DNA from: Seiridium cupressi
Lineage: Eukaryota; Ascomycota; Sordariomycetes; Amphisphaeriales; Sporocadaceae
Assembly (NCBI GenBank): GCA_036674765.1
Contig: JARVKI010000042.1
Span: 186,001 to 250,000 of the forward strand
DNA length: 64,000 nt
Direction of reading: 5' to 3'
Position 1 is the stretch's first letter; every line of letters begins with the position of its first letter. Below the pieces are notes generated by a model. That model saw only the letters and a program-made list of their open reading frames with translations, ran no database searches and was not told the DNA's origin. A program made the position numbers and the translations under genes. This document shows positions 23,042 through 34,805 of the stretch, piece after piece.

Positions 23042-24852
23042 CTATTCAAACATATTTCCTAAACTGGGAAATAGTGGGCTGATATTTCCGTTTCCTCCAC
23101 CAGAACGTTGTTCGCCGTCTAAGTGCTGCTGTAGTCCAGCCAATAGTGGCTCAAAATGGGAGTCATCCCATAGAAAAGTAGACAACATCCTGTGAACGCT
23201 TCCATTCCCCAGATGTAAGTGTTGTGAGTAGCCCCGAACGCTGGATTGCAAAATACATAGGAACCACTGCCCCTCTGGGCAGGTTTCTGTCCTTTCCCCT
23301 GTCCCGAGCATCCCGATGAAAGCGATCCACAACAAGGCTTCCTGGTTCTCTGCCCAAATCATTCTGTCTTGTTGAGTAAATCCCACCTTGGTTTGTAGTC
23401 TGGTGCACATCTGGCGGACTAATGGGCTTTTTGGAGGTACTTGACGCAATGTCACGTACATGAATATATGAGCAGCGAGAACAAGCGCACTGGACCGCCT
23501 TGTAGAATCAGATTCTTGGATGCAGTCTCGATAGAGGTGTTGGAGAATTGCATCGTCTACCACGTTGAAGAGCATTCGTAAACCCTCCAGCGAGACCATA
23601 GATGACTGCCGTGCAAGGAGCAACTGCCTTAATTTGGTGAATATTCGAACAGTATTGTATGAGATATCATTTGTTACGGATTGATCTAATGGTGGATGAC
23701 GAGCCTCATTGACAATACTTGCGGGAAGATCAGTCTCGTGTGTGTGCAAGAGCGGGAATATAGGCGGATGACCCAGCGCAGCGGCGACTTGGATGTCGGC
23801 TCTGAGCTCATGTTAGCGAGGACGAGGAAGAGGTAGTTTTAGAGCTTACAATTTCATCGACTTAAGAAGAACAAACTCGTCTTTGAATCTGTCACGGCCG
23901 CCTCGGGAACTGAAAAGATTATGAACGCCCTGAAGATGCATTTCCGCCGCCTCGAAGTCACTATCGCAGATCTGAAATCTTGTCAATGGACTGTAATAGT
24001 CGCTATAGAGATGCGGTATACCTCTACAAGGACCAAAGTCGACATAGTGGACATTAGGAAGGCCATTTCGCCATCGTTGCTGAAAGAATCGGCATGTGCC
24101 AGCCGTGCCCTGATCTCTTGCATCGCCTTCCCTTTCTGACGTATGCCCTCCAGCTTGATAGAATGTTCTAGACCCGCATACTCTGCTCGCCACAATGCTG
24201 CAGTCATGGCGAGAGTGCTGTGCATCATTGGTGCGCTCTGCAATGCATAGGGAAACCAAGACCTCCTGCGATCAACAGTGGCCACGGTGAGGTCGAACTT
24301 GATCAAGACTAGCGAACCAGGCCAGAAACATTAGTTTATCTTTCCATGGTGAAGGACAGTCATGGAACCCACAGTATCTGATTAGGTAATCAACTGCTGA
24401 ATTCGTGGTTATCGGAAGGCTGTTAAACGGATCGACGCTGCCAGCAAATACAGCCTCAATGCGCTTCGGCTGCAGCCTCGTTGAACACTGGGGCGGAAGC
24501 ACCATCAGCTTGGAGATCGGCAGAACGTTCGAGGCACAACCATACCCACTTCTGCAAATGACCTTGGCACCCACCCTGGGTTTGTATGTCCATACTCGGT
24601 GATCGTCGACTCATCAGGCACAATACTGGGCCTCGCCCTTCCCCCCGAAGTGTTCCTTGTTCCATGCAGCTCTGGGTGGAACATAAGCTCGCCCCTCACT
24701 TTTGTCTGCGCTGCCGCCTTAGCCCTCGACGAGTATGTGGCCTTCTGGAGACCTGCGCGTATCGCATGACTTCTGATGGACTTGGTCAGCCTTGACTGTT
24801 GTCCATCCCCGCCTTCTACTGTGACAAATTTGTATTGTGGCATTTCAAACAT
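23042..24852 (-). CDS. Fungal-specific transcription factor (Fungal_trans_2-like)
   Basis: Nuclear regulator. I model five exons: 24852-24550, 24487-24373, 24308-24022, 23971-23850 and 23801-23042, all with GT-AG borders and joining in phase to 528 residues (a second possible ATG is at 24843). The N-terminus YKFVTVEGG, then SIRSHAIRAG, and a basic stretch with SSRAKAAAQTK, matches the short leader found in regulators of this class that lack a visible Zn2Cys6 finger. VDPFNSLPI, then SAPMMHSTLAMTAALWRAEY, SDFEAAEMHLQGVHNLF and AAALGHPPIFPL are typical blocks of the middle domain. The first intron (GTGGGT donor) is the least certain. Neighbours suggest it controls the exporter/SDR island. No lesion is seen. 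Confidence 0.82.
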
Positions 24853-25605
24853 ATTACAGATTTCTGAAGGTCAGATGCAGATTTCTCACCATGGCTGATT
24901 TGTGTCAGCCATGTCGGATATAAGAGCTAGCCTGATCGTATCTCCGATCTCCACAGCGGCAAGCTTGATGCTATTTCGGTAATACGTCTAACCTTACGGC
25001 CTGGCGCAGACATGCACGTACACAAGAGTACGAGAATGCACGCAACCATCTCTCTTACGACTTGTGTGTGCAGACTAATCCAACGATTGATTACTGCGAT
25101 AACCAAAATAACAATCACAATCGAGAGTCGCTGACCGTGTATTGGGGGTGAGAGTGAACCAATTTACAGTTTGGACAGCTGGCTTCGGTTGGCAATAAAG
25201 TTGTTCAAGAGTACATGTAGGCAGCATTACGAAATGAGGATCTGATCCCCCCCGAAGGCACTACCGGTATGTTTACCGCTCACATTTTCGCATGCAGACG
25301 CCTAGACTAGTGACTTATGATGTCATGCTTGTTGTGGACGCTCTTATTGAGATTGCAACTACGGAAGTTTCTATCTTGGTAAGCCGGCCACATTGGACGC
25401 CACGTCGGCTCCCAACTCAAACGCGATGCTTGGTAAGGCCCCAACTTTTACTTGACATCTTGGCATTGTGAGTTCCAAACCGGCCAGGCGCCCCGCCGAC
25501 CCCGTGGAAGCTGACTCAGTGCCCCTAGCTAAAACCGAGCGCTGCGGAGTGCAAGGGTACGCTAAAGCTTAGCGAGCAGCAGACCGAAGCAGCGAGGGCT
25601 GAATA

Positions 25606-25677
25606 ATTGCAGAGATGGCATACGATCACTGCAGAGATAGCTACTTACGATCATTGCAGAGGTAGCTCCTTACGACC
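25606..25677 (+). repeat. Three tandem imperfect repeats of about 25 bases
   Basis: Units at 25606-25627 (22 bases), 25628-25652 and 25653-25677 (25 bases each). All carry TGCAGAG followed by ATGGC or (G)TAGCT and end in TACGA(T/C)C. They sit 30 bases upstream of the TATA box of the NmrA gene and may be binding sites for a regulator. Confidence 0.65.
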
Positions 25678-25706
25678 GCCGCATCCGTGGGGGCATCTGG
25701 AATAGG

Positions 25707-25714
25707 TATATAAG
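25707..25714 (+). promoter_or_regulatory. TATA box of the NmrA-like gene
   Basis: TATATAAG lies 120 bases upstream of the ATG at 25827, directly downstream of the tandem repeats. Confidence 0.5.
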
Positions 25715-25826
25715 TCTGTTAAAGATCCGGTGAAAATAATGCCAACATCATTCACCACTCATCACTTATCGCAATCAACTAAAACAGTATTCAACCAAAG
25801 CTCTATTCAACCAAATATATCACATC

Positions 25827-26901
25827 ATGTCGAAGAAAATCATCACAGTCTTTGGCTCTACAGGCAACCAGGGTGGTGCCGTTGTGCAGACTTTCCTCAA
25901 CGACCCCAAGCTAAAGGCAGAATGGGCAGTTCGTGGTGTCACACGCGACACTACGAAGGATTCGGCAAAGAAATTGGCCAAGCAAGGTGTCGAAGTCGTT
26001 GCGGTAAGATACCTCTAGTCTTATCTACGCCAATATATATGGAACTTTAGAATCAGAATTCTAATGGCGTTCAGGCGGATATCCGAGACAAAAGCTCAGT
26101 GCTCAAGGCCATCGAGGGATCCCATACCGTCTTCGCGGTCACCAATTACTGGGAGAAACTGGATTTCGATGATGAAGTCCAACAGGGCACAAACATGGCA
26201 GATGCAGCCAAAGAGGCTGGCGTCCAGCACTTTATCTGGAGTTCTCTCTTCAATGTGACAAAATGTGAGGTTTTATATTACTGCACCCTGTCGATAGTTT
26301 GCTCACACAATGCCCAGTGTCCAAGGGTGCTTTGCCTCACGTGTATCACTTCGACACTAAGGCCAAGGTCGAGGAATACGTCCGAAAGTTGGGAATTCCT
26401 GCTACATTCTTTATGCCCGGCTTTTACATGCCTAATCTACCCGGCCAGATGTTCAGACAATTCCCTCCTGATAACAACTGGACATTCGGCCTTCCTATCC
26501 CGAGCAGTGCCCCTATCCCATTCTATGATCCCGCAGATACTGGAAAATACATCAAAGCGGCTGTTCTGAACCGCGAGAAGGTGTTAAGCCAACGCATCCT
26601 CGCGGCCACGGAGTACAAGACTGGCCAAGAAACTGTTGACGCATTCAAGTCAGCATTCCCAGAGGCAGGCAGGAGTGCCGTCTACTTTCAAGTGCCTAAA
26701 GAGATCTTCCACAAAGCTATGACTGATCAGGGCTCTCCTGACTTTGTCGCAACGGAATTGTACGAGAACATGCGACTCATGGCCGACTTCGGATACTATG
26801 GCGGTGAATCACTGGACTGGACCCATGGCCTTGTGGAGGATCATCTGACGACATGGGAGGAGTTTATCAAGACGTCCAAGCCATTCGCAGGGTTGAACTG
26901 A
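25827..26901 (+). CDS. NmrA-like family protein
   Basis: Atypical SDR-fold protein that senses NAD(P) and in fungi often acts as a redox-linked regulator; some members are reductases. Three exons (25827-26003, 26075-26264, 26318-26901) with GTAAGA, GTGAGG donors and CAG acceptors join in phase to 316 residues, normal for the family. The dinucleotide-binding loop VFGSTGNQGGAVV is at residues 8-20. Other family blocks are ADIRDKSSVLKAIEG, VFAVTNYWE, AGVQHFIWSSLFNV, KVEEYVRKLGIPATFFMPGF and YDPADTGKYIKAAV. The SDR Tyr-x-x-x-Lys is not conserved, as usual in NmrA proteins. Divergent from the transcription factor gene, with a clear promoter. No lesion. Confidence 0.93.
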
Positions 26902-28472
26902 GACTGGTCGAGGAGCTAGGGGTGCTTATGCCCTCTTGGACTGCCGATTAAAAATGAATGTATGGGCTTCATAGATACGACATGAATATAGCCAATCAGA
27001 AAGAAAGTAAAATACAAAACCACTCTTTTAAGATAATGACATGATTGCCAAAGGTGTTTACCAAAGTATGGCTTTTGGATGACGAACTTGCTTCTTAAAC
27101 GTTAATCGAACATACCGCTAGATTGCTCTGCATTCAATAATAAGTGATCCCATTTAGTCTTCATTTTATGCTCGTTCTTTAGGCCTACATTTATGTATCC
27201 TTCTCGAGATGTGAATTAGAACGTTCCTCATAGTTTCTAACAATGATTCTTTCTGATGTCAGCTCTCCGTTCCTCCGACAATGTAGCTCTTATTCAGCAT
27301 ATATTCGCAACATATATGTGTTGCCGGCTCGCGGTTGCTGGAGTGCGAGATCAAGGGCACGCTGACGATATCATATAGAGCTTTGATTGTTTTCCAGGAG
27401 ACTACAATGTTCTCTTGTGTAGTGGTCGTCTGTCTCTGGTACGCACAGTTCGCGGCCTGGATGAAACATCTTCAGTACCGTTTCGCGAGATCACATGTAC
27501 TGTCAGGCTGTGATTGTCCAAATGACATGGAGCTTCACGTCCTATTTATGCTTTTTCTGGCTATTAACCTCATAGAAGACCTTTATTACTTTGTAGGGGA
27601 CCTTAAATGCCGGTAGAGATACTTTTCGTGGGCAAGTGCCCTTCCTGACTGACATTACATAGCAGCACAGGTGCCATTATCCAAGTCGGCATAAGTTGTA
27701 CTTTGATTGCTGCCGCTGTAGCACCTATGTTGCAGACCCACTACTCCTACCAGTATGTTCAAACTGTAATCAATCCTACACCAGCGGCATGGTCTAGTAC
27801 TAATGGTGTGCACCAAAAACGTTGAATTGCCAATTGGCTTTGAAACCTGGCATTACTTCATAGGTGAGCACAAGGAATTATGTGATGAAAAAACTCAGTC
27901 CGAAGCATTGTGCATGTATACATAGGGTAATCTTCCAACACCATCGTCCGTAATGTTGAATTTCCTGTTCATTTGGATACCATGTAGTGTTTGGTTGGCA
28001 ATCGGAGTTTTGTAGGAACGGGGATTTCAAGTTGTGCTATCTTGCAAACGAGCAGTCTTTGTCGTCGTCAAAACCTGGGGGCAGAAGTGGGTCAGGACTC
28101 CCGTGCTTGCGTAATTCCCAATATGCTAGAAGACGTCATGATTGCGGTCCGAATCCTGTGCCGGCTCGTAGTGGGTATGACCGTGTGCCCAGGCAAAAGC
28201 ATCGAAAGACCCGCAGATCCGGCCGACACGGAGCTTGGCGGAGATAACAGCAAATAGGCCGGCGCTAAACGGCTCCGTCTATCTCTTCTCATGACGTTTA
28301 TAAGTCCGTTTGTTTTCCTCCTTTTCCTATTTCTTGTAATACAGTCAACCCTCATTTCTTCTACAGTCTCGGTGATAAATACCCATTTGTTTGCTCAAAT
28401 TGTATCGAGGACGATCAAGTTCTTACGCGATATCCGAGAAACCTTTGAACCACTCAATATAATTCGGTCGCA
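26902..28472. other. Intergenic region
   Basis: About 1.6 kb between the NmrA gene and the decarboxylase. Short open frames at 27335-27616 and 27987-28257 show no family features. The last 150 bases are CT-rich and act as the decarboxylase promoter. Confidence 0.5.
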
Positions 28473-29501
28473 ATGGCATCCTCAGCACAATCACCCGGGC
28501 CTGCAAAGTCGGAAGCGTTCAGACCAATAATCACTCTCGAGGAACATTTCCTCTCCCGTGCCGCCGAAGCGCAACCAAACTCCCGCAATGCAAGCTTCAG
28601 GGCCATCCCGGGGCTTTTTGAACAGTTCACTGAGCTCGGACCTAAACGCATTGGGGATATGGACGCTGGACAAGTGACGATGCAGGTTATATCCCATGGA
28701 CCTGGTGATCTATCCCCTGCTAAATGCCGGGAATGCAATGACCAGCTGGCTGAAGCCGTTCGATCACACCCGGACAGATTCGCAGGGTTCGCGGAGCTGG
28801 CTATGGATGAACCTCAAGAGGCTGCGAAGGAACTGCGCCGCACCTGCTCTGGGGAGAATGGGGGAATCAAATTTGTTGGTGCGTTGGTTGATAGTCATAC
28901 AGAGAGCGGCCTGTACTATGACGGCCCGGAGTTCGACGTGCTCTGGGCTGAGGCGGAGAAACTGGACGTGCCAATCTACATCCACCCGACATGGCCGTCC
29001 GATCAGCTCTTCAATGCAAATAAATCACCGCACCTCAGCGATGAGGTGACCATGTCTATCATGGCGTTCGGCTTCGGCTGGCATAGTGATGTTGCGGTGC
29101 ATATCTTGCGGCTGTATGCCGGGGGCATCTTTGACCGCTTCCCTAAGCTTAAAATCGTTATTGGTCACATGGGTGAGATGATCCCATACATGCTTCAGCG
29201 GATCCAGCGAGTGTCTTCACGATGGTGAAAGCAGAGATCTGTCCGAGAGGTATGGGACAACAACTTGTGGCTGACGACGAGCGGGAACTGGGCGCTCGAC
29301 CCGCTGGCCTGCATTCTCCGGAATACGAAGCACGACAGAATCATGTACAGTGTGGACTATCCATTCGCGAAGAGCCCCGACGGATTGAAATGGTTGAAGG
29401 AGCTGGAGGAGAGCGGTATGGTGACTGGAGAGGTATTGGAGGGCATTCGGTGGAAGAATGCGGCTAGACTGTTGAGGTTGGATGTGAAATCGGCGTCGTG
29501 A
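28473..29501 (+). pseudogene. Amidohydrolase-type aromatic decarboxylase with one in-frame TGA
   Basis: Relative of 2,3-dihydroxybenzoate and gamma-resorcylate (salicylate) decarboxylases, cytosolic metal enzymes that remove CO2 from hydroxybenzoates. The frame runs 342 codons without intron. Metal-ligand regions are visible: LEEHF (Glu23), IYIHPTWPS (His171), VIGHMGEM (His232) and MYSVDYPFA (Asp295). A single TGA at 29226-29228 (codon 252) interrupts it; the same frame continues coding-like on the other side (VWDNNLWLTTSGNW and further) to a proper stop. No GT-AG pair of plausible length removes the TGA. Truncation would lose the Asp ligand, so the short product should be inactive. It may be a recent pseudogene, a readthrough case, or an assembly error. 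Confidence 0.8.
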
Positions 29502-30080
29502 ATTACTGTAATAGTAGATTTGGTTGTTTGCCATCCACACGCCCTGCTCTATTCTTTTCTACTTATCCTTAACTATATTTGTGCTTATTATAGTGACCTA
29601 GTATTTGGTCCTGTAGAAATGCCATGTATAATCCTAAGACCTCTTGGTGGCGTGTGACTGATACTGGTGAATCCTATCTGTCATTGCTCTCGGCTGATAA
29701 CGATAAAATTAGCAAAACTAATTCCATAGTGACAGCCAGGGCTACACCAGTACCCGGGGATCTTCGACTGGTACGGTACCCGACAGTTCGTGGTATGCGA
29801 CTTTCAGCTTTACATTGCCCCGCACCCTGAACTTGTGGCTGAGATTGACAAGCAAGGCTCGCGGTAGATATAAAATAGTCGAATATCGCCTCAATGTTAG
29901 AGACGTACGGATTTGTGCACCAAACAACTATGCATTGCTTTATACCGTGCCCAGAGTGACGTCCCTCGTAGAAAGCGTTGGCAAACACCTCCCTCCCCAA
30001 TCAGTTTCATCTAGGAATGATGATATATGTTTTGTTAATCACCTTTTCCGCTCTCATTACAGGGGTGCTTCTCAAACCAC
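29502..30080. other. Intergenic region
   Basis: 3' flank of the decarboxylase and upstream flank of the membrane-protein relic. No gene is seen. Confidence 0.45.
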
Positions 30081-30900
30081 TAGCTGCATGGTGGTCAACC
30101 TCCTGCCTCGACATTAACATTATACTACACGAGCGGGGAGACGTTACTTTTTCTACGAACGACTTTCACAGCGGCAACAACGAGGGCGACAACATACGAT
30201 GCGACTGTTAGTGCAGATTGCTTCACTCTGACCCCGGGTCAGCCAACACCGATTGCCGTGTCTTATGTCAGTGCCACGTGCCGCACAGATCGTCACTACC
30301 CGGAAACGACTTGGTATTACACAGTGACCTCGGGCCATATCGAAAGCTGGATAGTTGACACCACCTATACAGCTGACAGCACCTACACGTCAACGATAGC
30401 GGCTACCAGCTTCGTCACCTGCGACGAGGTACTCGATTATGAGAACACCGATACGTACGACACCGTAACGCCTTTGACTTGGGCATCATTGGCTCTGACC
30501 TTTGCTACCATCCAACTTACCTGGTGGGTATTCGATCTGGCGCTTGTATTCAAGTGGCGTGCAAAAAGCGGCGGTCTCGTCATGGTCCTCGATGCAATCT
30601 CGTGGAATTGCGTACCGCCCCACGGCCCTGCTTCGGTGGGGGTCATCGCCGCCAGTAAGGGCATAGACAGCTCAGAGTTTGCGCGCATATATTACCTTGG
30701 TATGCGACGTGAGGCGAAGCCCCCGGACCGAACAACGCGGAAGCTCATTATTAGCGTCGGGTCTGATTGGTGACAGTCGTGGCGAACATTGTGGCTCTAT
30801 ACCAGTCGCTGACGTTGCCATCATTTGACGCGCGGCGGTTTGGCATGAGTCTGTGGGTGTACAGGCACGATGGCCTTGCTAGGTTTACTTTCGGGCGTTA
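30081..30900 (+). pseudogene. Frameshifted membrane-protein relic, unknown family
   Basis: I do not recognise this protein. One frame, open after a TAG near 30087, gives a Thr/Tyr-rich extracellular-looking region with cysteines (SADCFTLTPGQ, VSATCRTDRHYPETTWYYT) followed by a membrane segment (LTWASLALTFATIQLTWWVF) and a soluble stretch to a stop at 30771-30773. The next frame continues with VTVVANIVALYQSLTLPSFD and RRFGMSLWVY, another membrane-like segment, up to about 30900. This suggests one polytopic protein broken by a frameshift near 30765. A possible N-terminal hydrophobic exon (MMIYVLLITFSALITGVLL at about 30019) lies upstream in a different frame. No ATG was found in the main frame. 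Confidence 0.4.
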
Positions 30901-33866
30901 TGATGCATCCCCAAGGACGTGATCAATATGAAAGAACGTAGAATATTCATGTCGTCCTTCTTGTTGAACTACAGCCTTCAGATTGCGAAGACTGGTTTCG
31001 ATTTGACACAAAGCGAAAAGGTCACGGCGAGTAAGTTCTAGCATAATGGAACGTAATTTTGCTGTCTCGGTCAATAGGTCTACAGATGGACAAAAGTAAG
31101 TGAAGAACTGGGTTATCGCTATGAAGCCATGCGGTGAGCCAGGCTGAGGAATAACTCGGCTGCAACGCATTGTCGCAGGCATGACGTGCTATTCAGCTCA
31201 CAGAAATAAGGGGTATGAGGGAAGCAGCATCAGTCTTGGCCCGTCTATATGATGACATTGCGCCACCTTTGGTCGGCATATTCTGGGAAGCTTGGGTCGG
31301 TTATTGGCGTGTGGGGTATTCATGTCATTTGTCGGTGGATAGGCAGCGGCAAGTCAATGTGATACCCGGCAAATACGGCACCGCACCAAATACACAGATG
31401 CACGGAACTACCAGAAGATTAGTCTTTGGCTTCGGGGAGACTGTTGCTTAGGTCTGGATGATGCGTAAACTATACAGTCCATTGGATGATAGGCTAATGA
31501 ATACCGAACCTCTGCCCCAAAGTACGACCCTCATGGTCATACATACGCCACCTTATGTCGGCATCGATATGTTGTTGTGAGAATGCAAATAGTTGTGTGG
31601 TTGACTCTAACATAGATCAAGGTATCCGTCTATAAATTATTTCGAAACTGTGGGCGTTTAAAACTTCGCTTGTTCTATTTCAAGCTCCATCAGTCTCAGC
31701 TGTGGAATTTTTGGAAGCTCCTCGACCGTCGTAGAATTCCGCCAAATGACAGAAACATGGATGGAAACCCGTCATTTATGTTTCAATACCGCTCAATAAC
31801 CCCTCTGAATAATAGCCACCGCAAGCCCGGTTACGTGAGACCTAGATGTTTAACGTCCTTTGCCAAACAATTCCCTTTTCGGACAGATACGGTCAAGTGG
31901 GGATATCTGGTATATGATGGAAACCTGATATCTGTATCAGGCGGAGATAAGGCTCTGTGGATGTTAGTATATATAACGGGATATGAGGCTTTGAAACAAG
32001 CTCTTGTTTCACCTTGAATGAATTTGATGAAGTTTACTGCAGCATCTCCAGAAGACGGGAATGACATTAAGACTACAGCTGGACTACTCGCCACACTCGA
32101 AACGGCTATTGAGCGAGCCACGAATAAGTAATTTGCGGCCATAGAGTATTAAGAAGATAATCCCAACCGGACCGAATTCCAAACGATCTGGTATAGCGCG
32201 TTCAGTACTGATAGGTAAGCCGAACTTTGACTGGCTCTGAAGTACGCGAGATTGCGTGAGTCAGGAGACAAAATGAGCGATAGAGTACTAATATGATTGT
32301 TCTAGAAATTTGCGCCTGATCTGGTCAAATTATTCAGCTATAATTAGTCCTGCGTCAGTGATATCGTGATTGCGACTGTCAGGAATATATGTGGAGACGT
32401 CGAAATACGCAGCGTGTACTTGAATGAAACAGTGGTCCCACCTGACATTGGTCACCATGGGAGTAAGAGCGGTGCTCTTCTTCTAGCCAGAGAGAAAGTG
32501 GCTGAGCCTTTTCCGGGTCTTCCGAAGCAAACTATTTGCAAGCCTTAAGACCATAACCATTATCTACAGTTCCCAGCACATCACCAAAGTGAGTTGCCTC
32601 GTGTACAGGCGTGTTATGGAAATGTGTGTCTACTGCCGAGTGAGTCAAATCCTTATCGGCTCGCCCTGTTATTTCGTGTTCCATGTTCATTGACTATTCT
32701 TCGTCATCATGCCCGATCTGCAGTAGGGGTGCCCCCGTTTGGTCCTTGAAGGGGTGGTCGGGGTTATGGCTGTTATAGATTGTGGGTTCAAGTACCTAAT
32801 ATCTCTTGATATATTCTGCATAATGATAGTAACCAGAATTCCCTTCTATAAGGCTGTTTCTCGACCAATCTCCATGTATCACAAGGCTTTCTCATAGCTG
32901 AATAGGTGGACAGATACAAGGATCAAAAGCCCCTCGCTGTAATGTCACTTCAGTTAGAGTGGCCTTGTCATGAGAGCGCGATGCTAGCTCGGTAGCCCAG
33001 CGACCTTTATTCGGAACCAGAACTGCAGATTTTACTCCCTACGATCAACAAGAGAAATCCAATATGATACCGCTTGGTATGGGCCTTGAGGCTTATGCCA
33101 ACAGAGCCCGTAAACCCACCCTTGTTGGTGTGAGTGGATGTATCACGGTCTGCTCCCAGTCAAGGCTTGGCTCAACCAAAAAGTCAGATTGATGAAGAAT
33201 CTAAAGATACTCTCCAGCTCCGAAGGAGCTGGAGCTTCCTAACTATCCCCTGGTGGGGCAGCTGCCGAGGCCCCACGTATTCCTAGCGCTCCGCCAGCAG
33301 CTTCCAGCAGCTGTGGGGCCACGCCGTCACACTCATCCTGCGCTGAAGTGTAGCCCCGATTTTACGGCTTTTGGGGCTAATTAGAGCGGGCAGCACAGCT
33401 AAGGCAGTTTGGTAGTCCCCTCACCCCTGCAAAAATTCTCTTGAGTACTGCCCCTCTATTGGTCTTCAAGGCCTGAGTCGCGCTGCTACATCGTCAACTC
33501 GTCCGAAATACTCCTTACTAAGTCGGCAGAGCCAGGATCTATTTGGAGGCCCAAGACGGAGGGCCTTTGATCAGGTGTGCGTGAGAAAAATAGAAGCGGA
33601 GATTGACTTTTTGGCATTGAATCGGCGCGTCGGCCCGCGTCCTTCGTTCGTCCGTCCGCTGGAGGTCCAAGCTCCATACCGCAAACCGGCTCCGTGCCGC
33701 AAACGCTTGATACTCGGGAGCGCGATACCTCCCGTGCGGTTGCTGGGAGGTTGCTAGCCGACCCCTTCCATCTCCGGCCGTTTGTTGCACCGGTCTGGTG
33801 GAGAGGCTCTTCGGCCCCGTGTTCTTTGTGTCATCCTACCCAAGTCCCGAACTCAAATCGGCTATC
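30901..33866. other. Long gene-poor region
   Basis: Nearly 3 kb without a supportable gene. Open frames such as 31215-31451 and 31670-32017 show no family features. A GC-rich, fold-prone patch lies at about 33212-33320. Confidence 0.45.
33212..33234. repeat. Perfect 10-bp hairpin in a GC-rich patch
   Basis: CTCCAGCTCC (33212-33221), a three-base loop, and GGAGCTGGAG (33225-33234) form a perfect hairpin. A second stem GTGGGGC / GCCCCAC follows within 60 bases. It could be a small mobile-element end or a transcript structure; no target-site duplication was found. Confidence 0.6.
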
Positions 33867-34805
33867 ATGTCTCTGACAATTCGTCTCACATCTGCCATCG
33901 AGTCCGAAGATCCCGAAGACTTCCTCGGCCAGTCCTTGGGCGTTGTGTTTCCAGATGACATTTTGACCCAACACGGCGACGCCTCCAATGCCCTTCGATA
34001 TACCTCGCCTCGTCTTCCCAAGCAACTTCATATTCGGCTTGCCGATCCCGACTCCGAAGACGAACGCCGGCTATTTAGCCACTACCTCTGGAATGCCTCT
34101 CTTATGCTAGCCGAGTTTATCGAAGCCGGATCCTTAGGCATACAGCTGTCAAAACCCCTTGGCTGCGGTGGTGGACCATCCGTAATCGATAAACGACAAC
34201 CCGAAAAGATGTTTGACATCCGCGGCCTCTCGACAATTGAATTAGGAGCCGGAACAGCGTTACCGAGTCTGATCTCCGCACTTCTCGGTGCCCATCACGT
34301 TGTCGCGACGGACTACCCGGCACCACCGACCATGGAAATCCTCCAGGCTAACGTTGCATTTAACTCTCAGGCCTCCTTCTCGCCATCTGGAAAGGTCGCA
34401 GAAAGGATCATTGTTGAGGGCCATACATGGGGCAATCTTACAGCGGACGCATTTGCGACGGAGAACAAGAGCCAATTTGACCGTGTACTAGTGTGCGACT
34501 GTCTCTGGATGCCTTGGCAGCACGACAACCTACGGAAGTCAATTAGCTGGTTCCTCAAAAATGGCTCCGAGTCGCGCGCCTGGATCGTGGCCGGCTTTCA
34601 CACAGGTCGGCACAACATGAGCGGGTTCTTTGATCCGGGCAAATTGGCGGATGCTGGGCTCGAGCTTGAGAGCATTTGGGAAAGGGACGTGGACGGCGAG
34701 GAACGAGAGTGGGCAACCGAGCGGGAGGTCGACGGGCTCAGGAAGCGCTGGCTTGTTGTAGCGATTCTGGGGAAGGCGCAATCAGCCACGGATACGGGCG
34801 CATGA
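33867..34805 (+). CDS. Nnt1-like class I methyltransferase
   Basis: SAM-dependent methyltransferase of the fungal Nnt1/Efm7 (nicotinamide N-methyltransferase-like) group; yeast Efm7 modifies the N-terminus and a lysine of elongation factor eEF1A. Single exon of 312 residues from the MSLTIRLTSA methionine; the frame also opens 23 codons upstream but that part lacks an ATG-context advantage and conservation. The early block VFPDDILTQHGD and the SHYLWNASLMLAEFI stretch are family features. The SAM-binding motif I is IELGAGTALPSL near residue 137, followed by VVATDYP (motif II acidic residue) and FDRVLVCDCLWMPWQHDNL. No lesion is seen; this is one of the few housekeeping-type genes in the window. 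Confidence 0.88.
   Translation: MSLTIRLTSAIESEDPEDFLGQSLGVVFPDDILTQHGDASNALRYTSPRLPKQLHIRLADPDSEDERRLFSHYLWNASLMLAEFIEAGSLGIQLSKPLGCGGGPSVIDKRQPEKMFDIRGLSTIELGAGTALPSLISALLGAHHVVATDYPAPPTMEILQANVAFNSQASFSPSGKVAERIIVEGHTWGNLTADAFATENKSQFDRVLVCDCLWMPWQHDNLRKSISWFLKNGSESRAWIVAGFHTGRHNMSGFFDPGKLADAGLELESIWERDVDGEEREWATEREVDGLRKRWLVVAILGKAQSATDTGA

Larger units (their letters stand above)
24853..25826. promoter_or_regulatory. Divergent promoter between transcription factor and NmrA gene
   Basis: About 970 bases separating two divergently transcribed genes. The NmrA side has three imperfect direct repeats (25606-25677) and a TATA box (25707-25714). Shared regulation of both genes is plausible but inferred. 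Confidence 0.5.

Noticed and set aside
32752..32810. tRNA-like T-loop sequence GGTTCAAGTACC
   Set aside because: No matching acceptor, D or anticodon stems could be found around it.
32722..33425. Possible hAT-type element, with AGGGGTG near 32725 and CACCCCT near 33420
   Set aside because: The supposed terminal repeats match over too few bases and no 8-bp target-site duplication is present.
33539..33790. Open frames upstream of the methyltransferase
   Set aside because: Short frames on both strands over the promoter region, without conserved features.
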